From Bacteroidaceae bacterium (GTDB lineage: Bacteria > Bacteroidota > Bacteroidia > Bacteroidales > Bacteroidaceae), in contig JAGBBX010000017.1 in assembly GCA_017938245.1 (NCBI GenBank), forward strand, positions 1 to 64,000: a stretch of 64,000 bases of DNA, read 5' to 3'. Within the stretch, counting starts at the first letter, position 1. Each line of letters begins with the position of its first letter. Positions 46,031 to 54,586 of this stretch are shown in pieces. The notes under the pieces were generated by a model. It made no database searches, was not told the DNA's origin, and worked only from the letters and a program-made list of their open reading frames with translations. The translations under genes and the position numbers were made by a program.

Positions 46031-46444
46031 TTATTGGAAGATCTCGTCCTTAGCGTATCCTTTTATTGTCTTGCGTTGTTCTATGAGATAGAAGATAAAA
46101 TGAACGAGAAGACCTATTCCCCAAGAAATTGCGGTAATGGTCATTGCTTGCAGACTCTCTGCATTCCATCCCAAATAATGAACTCCACATCCAACACCAA
46201 TACATAAAATGTAGGTCACTAAATGGTATCTGAAACCAATGTCGTGCACCTCATTCTCCTTAGCATCCTTCGTTCCGAAATAGCAGCCGATAAGAAACAT
46301 TAAACCTCCATACACAATGGAGCAGGAAGTTGTTCCAACAAAACTGTTCGCCTCGATACATAAGTTTAGAGCATATCGGAATAACAAGGTCAAAACTAAT
46401 GCGCAAATAGCAAACTGTCCCAATCTGATTGTCAATGCTTTCAT
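46031..46444 (-). CDS. Small membrane protein with a 2TM-like domain
   Basis: 137 residues with about four membrane helices (near 8-26, 38-55, 70-90 and 98-118). The C-terminal half (FRYHLVTYIL then AISWGIGLLVHFIFYLIEQ, ending KGYAKDEIF) resembles the 2TM domain that accompanies regulators in Bacteroidota. It lies 6 nt after the PadR-type gene, so the two are co-transcribed. The usual pairing suggests that the regulator controls this membrane protein. Function unknown. Confidence 0.65.
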   Translation of the reverse strand: MKALTIRLGQFAICALVLTLLFRYALNLCIEANSFVGTTSCSIVYGGLMFLIGCYFGTKDAKENEVHDIGFRYHLVTYILCIGVGCGVHYLGWNAESLQAMTITAISWGIGLLVHFIFYLIEQRKTIKGYAKDEIFQ

Positions 46445-46450
46445 AACTTA

Positions 46451-46813
46451 CTAATTTAAAAGGTTTATAATGGATTCTTTTGTAAATATCTTGATGTTTC
46501 GTTCAACGAAGAGCTGAAATAACTCCTTGCCAAGCTCTGTCAGATAGTAGTATTTTCTATCAGGCCCCTTGCTGACACGCTTACTATCGTATGCAACAAT
46601 TCCCAAGTTAAGGAACTTTCGCAAATTTCTATACAGGCTTTGCTCTTCGCAAGACATCGAACCCTCCGACATCTTCTCAACGAACTCTTTTATCTCTTCT
46701 ACGCATTTGTTGCTCTCTTTAAGAGATAGAAATACCCAGAAGGTTAGTTGCCCCTTTTTGTAGGTCTCTTCCCACGCATTTAGCAGTTCAGTTATCATCA
46801 CATCGTTCTTCAT
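46451..46813 (-). CDS. PadR-like winged-helix transcriptional regulator
   Basis: 120 residues. The pattern is that of PadR proteins: an N-terminal helix with GQLTFWVFLSLKE near 21-33, a recognition region around EEQSLYRNLRKFLNLGIVAYDSKRVSKGPDRKYYYLTELGKELF (56-99), where the YYYLTELGKEL wing is the family hallmark, and a C-terminal helix for dimerisation. PadR proteins usually repress adjacent transporter or membrane genes. It heads a two-gene operon from the promoter at 46854-46884. Confidence 0.75.
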   Translation of the reverse strand: MKNDVMITELLNAWEETYKKGQLTFWVFLSLKESNKCVEEIKEFVEKMSEGSMSCEEQSLYRNLRKFLNLGIVAYDSKRVSKGPDRKYYYLTELGKELFQLFVERNIKIFTKESIINLLN

Positions 46814-46853
46814 ACCTGTAGTATACTTTATGTATTAAACAACTTGTATAGCG

Positions 46854-46884
46854 CAAATATACCACTACTTTTTGAATCTGCAAA
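46854..46884 (-). promoter_or_regulatory. Promoter of the PadR/2TM operon
   Basis: On the minus strand: TTTG (46884-46881), a 19-nt spacer, and TATATTTG (46861-46854). Exact consensus; the ATG is 40 nt downstream. Confidence 0.7.
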
Positions 46885-46918
46885 TAAAAATGAGTTTTTT
46901 TTGAGAATATGTAAAAAA

Positions 46919-46955
46919 TAATGGCGACTACTCGATGGTTTGAGCAGTCGCTATT
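46919..46955. repeat. Inverted and direct repeat copies upstream of the PadR promoter
   Basis: The arms AATGGCGACTACTC (46919-46932) and GAGCAGTCGCTATT (46942-46955) pair with two mismatches around an 9-nt loop. The right arm is part of an 18-base near-exact copy of 46007-46024, so the PadR/2TM pair is bracketed by both direct and inverted copies of the same motif. Confidence 0.55.
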
Positions 46956-47008
46956 CAAATAATAATCGGTAATTTATTTTATTGTATTGATCAAACCCGC
47001 TATATCTT

Positions 47009-47151
47009 TCAATACCTCTTTGGATATAGTCTAAGAAATTTGTACTCACCTCTTTTAAGAGTTAGCGGAAGTTTAAGTCTCCTTGTGAAAAAGTACCAGC
47101 AAGTTCACCATTAATCAATTCTGCTTCATACGAAGAAGGATAAAGTGTCAT
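47009..47151 (-). pseudogene. Frameshifted remnant resembling the N-terminal domain of an alpha/beta hydrolase
   Basis: From an ATG at 47151 the frame reads SYEAELINGELAGTFSQGDL and stops at 47062. Shifting one frame gives LKLPLTLKRGEYKF, ending at 47009. Joined, this resembles the closing strands of the beta-rich N-terminal domain of a family of exported Bacteroidota alpha/beta hydrolases (pattern: GTF.QGG..LPLTLKRGE). The rest of such a gene is missing on both sides. Family assignment is from memory and only about 40 residues are involved. Confidence 0.45.
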
Positions 47152-47221
47152 ATTAGGATATTATTATTTTATTATTATCCTACAAAATATAGAAACTGAA
47201 CTTACAAAATAAAAGAAAGCA

Positions 47222-47241
47222 ACCCAATTTTACTTTTGGGT
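47222..47241 (-). terminator. Probable rho terminator
   Basis: The stem ACCCAA/TTGGGT with an 8-nt loop is followed on the minus strand by TGCTTTCTTTTATTTT. It lies about 32 nt after the rho stop codon. The stem is short, so confidence is moderate. Confidence 0.5.
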
Positions 47242-47273
47242 CACCTTCTTCAGTGCTCATTTGCGATACTATA

Positions 47274-49247
47274 TTACGAATTCATACTAAGCAAAAACTC
47301 CTCGTTATCCTTAGTCTTTTCGAGACGGTCTTTTACAAACTCCATAGCCTCCAAAGATGTCATATCGGCAAGGTATTTGCGCAAAATCCACATACGGTCG
47401 AGTGTCTGTTTGTCGTGCAGCAGGTCGTCGCGACGGGTGCTCGATGCAATGATATTCACCGCAGGGAATATGCGCTTGTTGCTAAGAGTGCGGTCGAGCT
47501 GAAGCTCCATATTACCTGTACCCTTGAACTCCTCGAAGATAACCTCGTCCATCTTAGAACCTGTATCGATGAGTGCAGTTGCGATAATTGTAAGCGAACC
47601 GCCATTCTCGATGTTACGTGCTGCTCCAAAGAAACGCTTGGGTTTGTGTAGAGCATTGGCATCGACACCACCCGAGAGCACTTTTCCCGATGCAGGCGAA
47701 ACGGTGTTATAGGCACGTGCCAGACGAGTAATAGAATCGAGGAAAATAACTACATCGTGACCACACTCTACCATACGTTTTGCTCTTTCGAGTACAATAC
47801 CCGCAATCTTCACGTGACGCTCGGCAGGCTCGTCAAAGGTAGATGCAATAACCTCGGCATTTACGCTGCGTGCCATATCTGTAACCTCCTCGGGGCGCTC
47901 GTCTATGAGCAGCATAATCATATATGCCTCGGGATGGTTGGCAGCAATAGCATTCGCTATATCTTTGAGCAACATTGTCTTACCGGTCTTTGGCTGAGCA
48001 ACAATCAGACCACGCTGACCCTTTCCGATTGGTGAGAACATATCTACCACACGTGCCGACATATTATCGTAGTTACCTGTGCAGAGGGTAAATTTCTCCT
48101 CGGGGAAAAGAGGTGTCAGATTATCGAAAGAGACTCTGTCGCGTACAAGCTCGGGTGAGAGTCCGTTAATTTTATTTACCTTTACAAGAGGGAAATATTT
48201 CTCACCTGCGCTCGCCGGACGGATGATACCCTCGACAACGTCTCCTGTTTTTAGTCCATACATACGTATCTGCGACTGCGATACATATACATCGTCGGGC
48301 GATGCAAGATAGTTGTAATCGGATGAACGCAAGAAACCATAGTTATCGGGCATTGTCTCTAAGACACCCTCTACTCTCAGCACATCGGCAAAATCGTATA
48401 CCGCGGCCGGTACAGCCTGCTGTTCGGTACCATCTTGTGCCTCTTGACGACCTCTTTCGAAACGCTGGCGACGACCATTATTGCGGAAATTCTGCGGCTG
48501 TTGCTGTAGAGCGTCGTTTTTCTTCTCTAACTTTGCAATAAGTTCGGTAGGAAGTCCCTCTTTATCATTTGGCAACTCCTCTATAGGTACAAACTCCTCT
48601 TGAGTTTGAGAGGGGGCCTCAACAGTCTCCTCAGTTTGAGTCACGTTATTATCTTCGGCTTTAACCTCTACACTATTTTCAGCCTGAGCTTTAGCTTTTG
48701 GCTTACGACCGCGTTTCTTAGGAGCAGGAGCAGCATTCTCCTCGGCAGGGGTCGCCTGGGGAGCTGCTACAGCAGGTGCTTCCACCTCAGGCGTGAGCGC
48801 CTCGGCCTCGGGTGCAGGCTTTGCCTTTGGCTTACGGCCACGTTTCTTGGGTGCCGAAGTCTCACTCTCGGGAGCAGGAGTAGCAGCCGGTTCAACTACA
48901 ACAACACTCTCCACTGCAACCTCCTGGATAGGTTTCACTTTCTCCTCGTCCTGCTTCTTAGGTTCATTTTTATCGAGTTTAACAGCCTTGTCGCCCGTCG
49001 CCGTATACACCTTTGACGCCGCCTCGGGCTGTATGCGGTTACGACGATGGTTGCGACGATTCATTCTGTTCTCCTCCTTTACGACAGCCGGGGTACCCGA
49101 TTGGCTGCGCTGAAGCGCCTGTCCATCAAGAATACGATATATCAGAGTATCCTTCTCCAACGACTTTACACCGTTTATCCCCAACTCACCGGCAATAGAC
49201 TGCAATTCATTCAGTTCTTTGCCTCTCAACTGTTCTATATGATACAT
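47274..49247 (-). CDS. rho: Transcription termination factor Rho with long disordered insert
   Basis: 657 residues against about 419 in E. coli. A Rho N-terminal helix domain (1-45) is followed by about 235 residues of low-complexity Pro/Ala/Glu/Lys sequence (roughly 50-285). This holds an Arg/Asn cluster at 61-71 and two identical [10 protein letters not shown] segments at 134-143 and 177-186, like AT-hooks. The RNA-binding domain ([20 protein letters not shown] near 294) and ATPase follow, with Walker A QPKTGKT near 418. Rho ends transcription by ATP-driven translocation on RNA. The long leader may allow autoregulation. Confidence 0.97.
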   Translation of the reverse strand: MYHIEQLRGKELNELQSIAGELGINGVKSLEKDTLIYRILDGQALQRSQSGTPAVVKEENRMNRRNHRRNRIQPEAASKVYTATGDKAVKLDKNEPKKQDEEKVKPIQEVAVESVVVVEPAATPAPESETSAPKKRGRKPKAKPAPEAEALTPEVEAPAVAAPQATPAEENAAPAPKKRGRKPKAKAQAENSVEVKAEDNNVTQTEETVEAPSQTQEEFVPIEELPNDKEGLPTELIAKLEKKNDALQQQPQNFRNNGRRQRFERGRQEAQDGTEQQAVPAAVYDFADVLRVEGVLETMPDNYGFLRSSDYNYLASPDDVYVSQSQIRMYGLKTGDVVEGIIRPASAGEKYFPLVKVNKINGLSPELVRDRVSFDNLTPLFPEEKFTLCTGNYDNMSARVVDMFSPIGKGQRGLIVAQPKTGKTMLLKDIANAIAANHPEAYMIMLLIDERPEEVTDMARSVNAEVIASTFDEPAERHVKIAGIVLERAKRMVECGHDVVIFLDSITRLARAYNTVSPASGKVLSGGVDANALHKPKRFFGAARNIENGGSLTIIATALIDTGSKMDEVIFEEFKGTGNMELQLDRTLSNKRIFPAVNIIASSTRRDDLLHDKQTLDRMWILRKYLADMTSLEAMEFVKDRLEKTKDNEEFLLSMNS

Positions 49248-49525
49248 AAATAATGATTATGCGTATTTATCCACTACACAACGTTTATACACCCTGCTAC
49301 CACCGAACGGGAATCACATTTTAGACGCCCCATTCAAATGATACCGCATACGTTTGTGGCATACCGCAAAATATAAAATTGAATTATATGATTGATTATT
49401 GATGTCGGACAAGACTTGTCCGAAAATTTAACTCTGCAAAATTAACAATTTAGTTTTAAACAATGCTCACTTTTTTGCATTTTTTTTATTTTTCTCACCC
49501 TTATTTAGAGGAAAAAGAGAGCAAA
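49248..49525. other. rho leader and upstream region
   Basis: 278 bp without a gene. On the minus strand there is a -7-like TAATTTTG at 49444-49437 without a clear -33 box. A perfect 9-bp-arm palindrome TCGGACAAG/CTTGTCCGA (49405-49423, one central base) follows just after the expected start site. Two ATACCGCA copies lie near 49340-49370. If this promoter is used, rho has a leader of about 180 nt. No convincing terminator was found between the lipoprotein gene ending at 49526 and this promoter. Confidence 0.5.
49405..49423. promoter_or_regulatory. Palindrome at the start of the rho leader
   Basis: TCGGACAAG A CTTGTCCGA is a perfect inverted repeat. At DNA level it could be an operator; in RNA it would form an 8-bp hairpin with a 3-nt loop at the 5' end of the rho message. 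It lacks a following T run on either strand. Confidence 0.5.
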
Positions 49526-50011
49526 TTACTCGGTCTTATATCCCGACTCTTTTATAACCTCCTCGGGAACCTCGTCGCAGCGTACGTAACGGCACACATC
49601 ATCGGGATTCTCTTTTGCCGTCCACAACATCGAGCCCGATGCATAAAGCTCTGTTACGATGTATGAATTGTTCCACTCTCCCATCTGATAGTCATAGACT
49701 CCGCTCACGACATAATCCCCATTGCTATCCTTATCTATTGCGTATGTACCTGTTATGCAACGGGCATACATACTGTCAAATTTTTGGAACATTGTAAAAG
49801 TTCTATCCTTGCGGGTAAACACAATATAACAATAGGTTCCCTTTTGCAATTCTACCCCGTTCCACTCTTTCAACATCCAGGTACCTGCAATATTTGCAGG
49901 AGTCACATCAAGTGTAGGCTCGCTGTATGCATCGTCACTGTCCGAGCAACCTTGAAAAGCAAACATAGCCAAAAAAAATGCCATTAGGCGAAAAATAGTC
50001 TTCACGTCCAT
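49526..50011 (-). CDS. Lipocalin-like lipoprotein
   Basis: 161 residues. A lipoprotein signal peptide has its lipidated Cys at position 22 (AFQGC), followed by SDSDD. The body reads IAGTWMLKEWNGVELQKGTYCYIVFTRKDRTFTMFQ, with further beta strands ending YVRC, resembling the lipocalin-like proteins common in Bacteroidales loci. It is the last gene of the SusCD operon, 18 nt after the DUF1573 gene. Ligand unknown. Confidence 0.7.
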   Translation of the reverse strand: MDVKTIFRLMAFFLAMFAFQGCSDSDDAYSEPTLDVTPANIAGTWMLKEWNGVELQKGTYCYIVFTRKDRTFTMFQKFDSMYARCITGTYAIDKDSNGDYVVSGVYDYQMGEWNNSYIVTELYASGSMLWTAKENPDDVCRYVRCDEVPEEVIKESGYKTE

Positions 50012-50029
50012 TTTATATTATTGTTTAAT

Positions 50030-50830
50030 TTATTCTTTTTCATCGGAGAGATATAGCACCCCCTCTATTGTACGCACCGATGGAGCACCCTCCACCCCCT
50101 CGACAACCACTCTGAAACGCTGCTCACCGACCATTTTTTTTAGTCGTGCAGCATCTACTATAATAAGTATATCACCCTCTTCACCGGGCTGAAGCACCTC
50201 GGGTTCGGTGCGAAGCTTCACATATTGCGGTTTTATAAGAGTAGAAAGCCTTAGCGGTACAACACCTGCATTTGCACAGGCAATGCGTTCGATACGTCGT
50301 TGTCCGCGAGTCACCCGGCCAAAATCCACCTTGCGGCTTTTAAGTTTCAAGGCACCCATTCTCAGTGGCAGATGCTCCCACTCGTCGCTACCTATTACAT
50401 TGCCAAATAATATAAGCCTTGCCACAGGCTTTTTTACGCCCGGCAGATAGACGAATATATCAGTATCAACTGTTCCCGCCTTTCCTTTTGGCGAGAAGCG
50501 TACATCTATCCTGCCTTTTCCTCGCGGTGCAATTACCGCTGTATCGAATTTCACAGTAGCGCATCCGCACGATGATGTCACCCGCTCGACAGCAACACTC
50601 TTCCCCATCCTATTCTCGAAGAAGAAAGAGACTATTCTTGCAGTGTCGCTCTCAAACATTGCTCCCATATCAATTCTGCTCTTTGTAAAATGCAGCACAT
50701 CGCCACCCTCCCTCATTGCGTGAAGCGCACGAACCGAGTCTATTGCTGCACGAGAGAGTTTTCCCTGCTGTCCCTGCGCACTAAAGAGCACAAGCACCAG
50801 TATTAAAGCAGAAAAGAGATATCTCATCAT
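50030..50830 (-). CDS. Exported DUF1573 protein, two repeats
   Basis: 266 residues. A signal peptide (1-20, ending SAQGQ) is followed by two Ig-like DUF1573 units. The first (about 45-140) has the hallmark VTSSCGCATVKFD and GKGRIDVRFSPKGKAGTV; the second (about 165-260) starts VDFGRVTRGQRRIERIACANAG and lacks the CGC motif. These domains resemble ASH/PapD-like folds and are common in Bacteroidota secreted proteins; their role is not known. It lies 10 nt after the S8 protease gene. Confidence 0.85.
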   Translation of the reverse strand: MMRYLFSALILVLVLFSAQGQQGKLSRAAIDSVRALHAMREGGDVLHFTKSRIDMGAMFESDTARIVSFFFENRMGKSVAVERVTSSCGCATVKFDTAVIAPRGKGRIDVRFSPKGKAGTVDTDIFVYLPGVKKPVARLILFGNVIGSDEWEHLPLRMGALKLKSRKVDFGRVTRGQRRIERIACANAGVVPLRLSTLIKPQYVKLRTEPEVLQPGEEGDILIIVDAARLKKMVGEQRFRVVVEGVEGAPSVRTIEGVLYLSDEKE

Positions 50831-50840
50831 TTATCTGATT

Positions 50841-52856
50841 TTACATCCATCCGTTAGCAGCAGCACCCTCTCTTACCGTAACAACCACGCTCTGCTCGCT
50901 ACCGTCAGACGCTTTTACTATAAGAGAGGTAGAGCCTGTGGAGACGCCCTCAACAGTGAGCATTGTACCGGCAACAGAGGCTTTTGCCACATTATCATCA
51001 GCCACACTGCAACTATATGTAAGAGCCTCGCCACCTGCAAAATAGCGACTAAGGTCTATCTGTTCTCTGCTACCGGGCGCTACATACACATTAGGCAATC
51101 TCATAGCACTACCCGCACCCTCAATGGCACGTAGCAGAGCACCTGCATTCACCAGACGCCCCATCTTACCCACATATTTCGAGAGGTCGCTCTTTGTAGC
51201 CGATGCTCCGGGCGAAGAGTGATTATAGTGCGATTTTTTCTCGCCCACAAAATAGCCATCAATATCGGTAGCCGTTGTAATCATCAGTTCGATAAACTCA
51301 TCGGCCTTAAAATGTTTGCGTAGTTGAGCCGCGTATGAGAGTCCAAGAGCTGCCACTCCCGAGACGTGTGGACACGACATCGACGAACCCTCATAAAAGC
51401 CATACGACGGCTTACCCTGGTCGACAATTGTTGAGTATATCATACCCTCGCTATCGGCCTCATCACCCGGCGCACCATAATAGTCGCTATCGCCACCGGG
51501 AGCCGAAAGGTCTATTCCGGCACCATAATCGGTATATGTCGATGGAGTATAGTCGGCAGCAAGAGCAGCCACACAAACAAAGCGCGAATAGAGTCCCGGG
51601 AACGAAGGTGCCGAGGCATACTCGTTTCCTGCTGCAAAGACCACAATGCCACCCTCTATTACACCGTTGGGCGAACCTGCATTCTCGAGAAAGTAGTCGA
51701 AAGCCTCCTTCTCGAGCGGATACATTGCTGCCCACTCCTCCTCGGTAGCAGGGCCGGGAGTAAAGCCCAATATAGGATTGGCATCGGGAGACATATACCC
51801 CCAGCTGCACTGAAGCACAGTGGCACCATTATCGGCAGCATATTTCACTGCTTTTGCCTCTAAAAGAAGATTGGCGGCATAGCTGTCGTCAAAAATCTGC
51901 AACGACATAATCTTAACACCCTGCTCGCCTTTGGCTGCATCGCCGCCTGCTATGCCACACACTCCCTCGCCGTTGTTATTAACGGCAGCAATTGTTCCTG
52001 CTACGTGTGTACCGTGTCCTGTATCGTTAGAGCCTGTGGTGGAGATATACCCTCTGTCGGTTGCAAAGTTATAACCATATTTATCGCCTTTGTAGCCGTT
52101 GTTGTCGGCATCAACATCGGAACCAAGCTCCTCGCCCTCGTTTATCCACATATTAGGTGCAAGGTCGGGGTGATTATACATAACACCCTCGTCCATTACC
52201 GCAACAATTATCGACGCATCACCTGTGCAGATATCCCACGCCTCGGCACATCCCACGTCACAACCGGCAATACTCTTTGCCCAGGGTTGTTCGAAACTGT
52301 ATCCGCCGTAGTTAATATATCCCCACTGACGGGCAAGACCCGGGTCGTTAAAGGGATGCTCAACCGTCTCGGACGTAGTATTTGCCACACGAGCCTTGCT
52401 GTTACTCATACGGTATATCTTACGGTTGCACTGTATTTTAGAGATTTCTCCCAGTTTCGAGAGATTATCCATAGCCTCGGCAAGATTGACACCATTGTCG
52501 AATTTCACCTGATACCACAGATGAAGTCCCGCCTCACGTGTACGCTCCTCGGTAGAGAGGTCGACGGGAAAGACACGCTCAAAGCTGTATGCACCCAGAA
52601 TCCTCAGCACCTCGTCGGTCGATGGTATTCCCGAGCGGGTCTCTACTCCACGCATCGCACGTGCTTTGAAAGCCTCATCAAGAATACCCTCCATCTGAGA
52701 GTCGAACTTTATAAGAAGCTCGCCCTCTATCGCCCCGTCGGGGAGCACCACCTCGGGCTCTACAGGAAGTGCAACGCTTTCGGTCTCATCGCTACAGGCA
52801 ACGGCACATACAAGGCACAGAGCCGCAACACAATATTTTAAAAACTTTTTCATCAT
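50841..52856 (-). CDS. Surface lipoprotein subtilisin-family (S8) protease
   Basis: 671 residues. Lipidated Cys21 (CAVAC) is followed by SDETES. Residues about 40-150 look like an inhibitor-type propeptide (EGELLIKFDSQMEGILDEAF). The S8 domain has the full triad: Asp222 in VAVMDEGV, His281 in GHGTHVAGT and Ser492 in GSSMSCPHVSG, plus the oxyanion Asn411 in AAGNEY. The C-terminal 80 residues form an Ig-like domain (YSCSVADDNVAKASVAGTMLTVEGVSTGS). It should cut extracellular protein. The start overlaps the upstream stop as TAATG. Confidence 0.93.
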   Translation of the reverse strand: MMKKFLKYCVAALCLVCAVACSDETESVALPVEPEVVLPDGAIEGELLIKFDSQMEGILDEAFKARAMRGVETRSGIPSTDEVLRILGAYSFERVFPVDLSTEERTREAGLHLWYQVKFDNGVNLAEAMDNLSKLGEISKIQCNRKIYRMSNSKARVANTTSETVEHPFNDPGLARQWGYINYGGYSFEQPWAKSIAGCDVGCAEAWDICTGDASIIVAVMDEGVMYNHPDLAPNMWINEGEELGSDVDADNNGYKGDKYGYNFATDRGYISTTGSNDTGHGTHVAGTIAAVNNNGEGVCGIAGGDAAKGEQGVKIMSLQIFDDSYAANLLLEAKAVKYAADNGATVLQCSWGYMSPDANPILGFTPGPATEEEWAAMYPLEKEAFDYFLENAGSPNGVIEGGIVVFAAGNEYASAPSFPGLYSRFVCVAALAADYTPSTYTDYGAGIDLSAPGGDSDYYGAPGDEADSEGMIYSTIVDQGKPSYGFYEGSSMSCPHVSGVAALGLSYAAQLRKHFKADEFIELMITTATDIDGYFVGEKKSHYNHSSPGASATKSDLSKYVGKMGRLVNAGALLRAIEGAGSAMRLPNVYVAPGSREQIDLSRYFAGGEALTYSCSVADDNVAKASVAGTMLTVEGVSTGSTSLIVKASDGSEQSVVVTVREGAAANGWM

Positions 52857-54568
52857 TATTCGGCAAATTCTTCTTTTAATTCATATTTCTCTCTTGTTCC
52901 GGGCATAGCCTCATAGTAGTATTCAAAACTTGTCGGTACATTCTCGAATCGCACAATCTCGCCAAGCGAATTTTTTCCTTGCTCCTGCTGATTGAACACA
53001 AGCAGTTCGGGGAACCAATCTAGCAGATGAGGATGATAGAGCAACCAATCGGGCAATTTACCTGTGAAGAAATTCAGATTTATAGATAACCGCTTCGCAT
53101 TAGGCAGTATACGCGGTATATTGTTATCGGCAAGATACTGTATTGTATCGCCACCAAAAGCATCGACATCCTCCTGATTATATGCCCTTACTCCATCCTC
53201 ACCCGGAGTAAAATCGGGCAGACTACCCTCGATGAAATTATTTGAGAGCAACAACTCCTCGAGAGTATCCCAAGTCAGAAGACGGCGCAACGAGTTATCG
53301 GTGTCGGCATTAAAATGCAGTCCTATTCCATTCTCGTAGCTCTCGGCATCGCGTAAATCTCGGGTTGTCCATCGGCGGTTGCCGATAAGGTTCAGCGATT
53401 TCAGTTTGGGGAAATTCTCCTTTGTCAACATTGGAGGAACTGCCGAAAAATTGTTCGCGCTAAGATCGAGACTCTCCAATTTATCGCCCAGATTGACAAA
53501 CTCCTCGGGAAGTTCTGTTATACCATAGGAGAACAGCACAAGGTGCTTCAGATGTTCAAGACCGCACACCTCGGGACCCAGTTTAATGCTCTTGAGCATT
53601 GTATTTACGTTGCTCGAGACACTAAGACTCTCTATAAATCTAAGGTACTTAATCTCTTGCGGAATACTCTCCTCGGTGTTGAAGATAAAAAACTCTACGC
53701 TGCGTACACGACCGACAGCCTCGGGAGCAGGCAAATCCTCGTCCGAAGCCTCCCACAGCACGACATCTCTCCAGTTACGCATATTCTCACTTGTATCCCA
53801 GGGATCGCCCATACTGTTAAGACGCTCGTAGATAGTGAGCAATGCCAGAGAGTCGCCCTGACGGTTATCCTCAATGCGAAGCGCTGCTTTCTGGTTTATC
53901 AGCAGCGTTGCGGGAGCATCAAGTTCGTCGCCCTCGTTCACAGGTAGAAAATTTACCTTTGCCACTCGCTCTACGGGATGCACATTCTTTTTCCAGTCGA
54001 AACGCAGTTTAAGAGTGCGTGGACGTGCTCCACGGTCGAGTTCAAGGTCGAAATCCTCAACCGAAAGCCACTCCTCGTCACCTTCGGCATACTCAATCTG
54101 TACTTCGAAAGGTACATTCGCCGTCACCTGCGCCTCGCAGAAACGCTCATCCATCTTGGCCGAAGCCTCGACGGTAAGCTCAGACTCCTTTAGCGAAACG
54201 ACCTTTCCGAATCCTGTTTGGTTAACCTCGACAGAGGCTGTCGCTCCTCCAACCTCTGTAAAACGTACCTCGGCTGTGCGCACACCGCTTACAAGGCTCG
54301 AATCGACCGTTACGGTACACTCGGCATAACCGTTGCCGTTTGCAGGAGAGACCATCAACCAGGGTTCCGTCACCACTGCCACCCAACTATGCCCTGACTG
54401 TACAATCAACTTATCGCTACCGCCCTCGGCTGCAAAAGTAATCTCGGCCTTATCGGTTGATATTACCTTAAGCGCATCATTGCCATCATCGTCGCTACAC
54501 GACACCACCGACGCAAAAAGCACCAGAGAGAGTGTCATTCCCAATATCTTATTCATCATAGTATCCAT
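52856..54568 (-). CDS. BACON-domain and leucine-rich-repeat lipoprotein
   Basis: 570 residues. Lipidated Cys24 (VVSC) is followed by SDDDGND, a likely surface-export signal. A BACON domain (about 40-117: AEITFAAEGGSDKLIVQSGHSWVAV to VNQTG) and a second beta domain (about 120-230) are followed by leucine-rich repeats (about 300-500: LKHLVLFSYGITELPEEF, LESLDLSANNFSAVP, LKSLNLIGN, LEELLLSNNFIEGSLPDF). BACON domains are thought to bind carbohydrate or mucin or to act as spacers. An alternative start at the Met-Met of residues 4-5 is possible. Eighteen nt after the larger LRR gene. Confidence 0.85.
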   Translation of the reverse strand: MDTMMNKILGMTLSLVLFASVVSCSDDDGNDALKVISTDKAEITFAAEGGSDKLIVQSGHSWVAVVTEPWLMVSPANGNGYAECTVTVDSSLVSGVRTAEVRFTEVGGATASVEVNQTGFGKVVSLKESELTVEASAKMDERFCEAQVTANVPFEVQIEYAEGDEEWLSVEDFDLELDRGARPRTLKLRFDWKKNVHPVERVAKVNFLPVNEGDELDAPATLLINQKAALRIEDNRQGDSLALLTIYERLNSMGDPWDTSENMRNWRDVVLWEASDEDLPAPEAVGRVRSVEFFIFNTEESIPQEIKYLRFIESLSVSSNVNTMLKSIKLGPEVCGLEHLKHLVLFSYGITELPEEFVNLGDKLESLDLSANNFSAVPPMLTKENFPKLKSLNLIGNRRWTTRDLRDAESYENGIGLHFNADTDNSLRRLLTWDTLEELLLSNNFIEGSLPDFTPGEDGVRAYNQEDVDAFGGDTIQYLADNNIPRILPNAKRLSINLNFFTGKLPDWLLYHPHLLDWFPELLVFNQQEQGKNSLGEIVRFENVPTSFEYYYEAMPGTREKYELKEEFAE

Positions 54569-54586
54569 AATTCTGTACAGCGATTA

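Larger units (their letters stand above)
46814..47273. other. 460-bp accessory-looking region between PadR and rho
   Basis: No intact gene. From left to right it contains the PadR promoter, an inverted-repeat hairpin (46919-46955), a frameshifted gene remnant on the minus strand (47009-47151), an AT-rich near-palindrome around 47154-47182, and the rho terminator (47222-47241). The sequence is clearly richer in A and T than the flanking rho gene. Confidence 0.6.

Noticed and set aside
46814-47273. A small intact gene in the PadR-rho gap
   Set aside because: All frames are short; the only protein-like signal needs a frameshift and lacks most of the domain, so it is listed as a remnant.
48600-49250. 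Plus-strand open frames over the start of rho as a separate low-complexity gene
   Set aside because: They are the reverse of the repetitive Ala/Pro/Glu/Lys codons of the Rho insert.
52005-52841. 278-codon open frame antisense to the S8 protease gene
   Set aside because: No domain, no start signals, fully overlapped by a well-supported gene.
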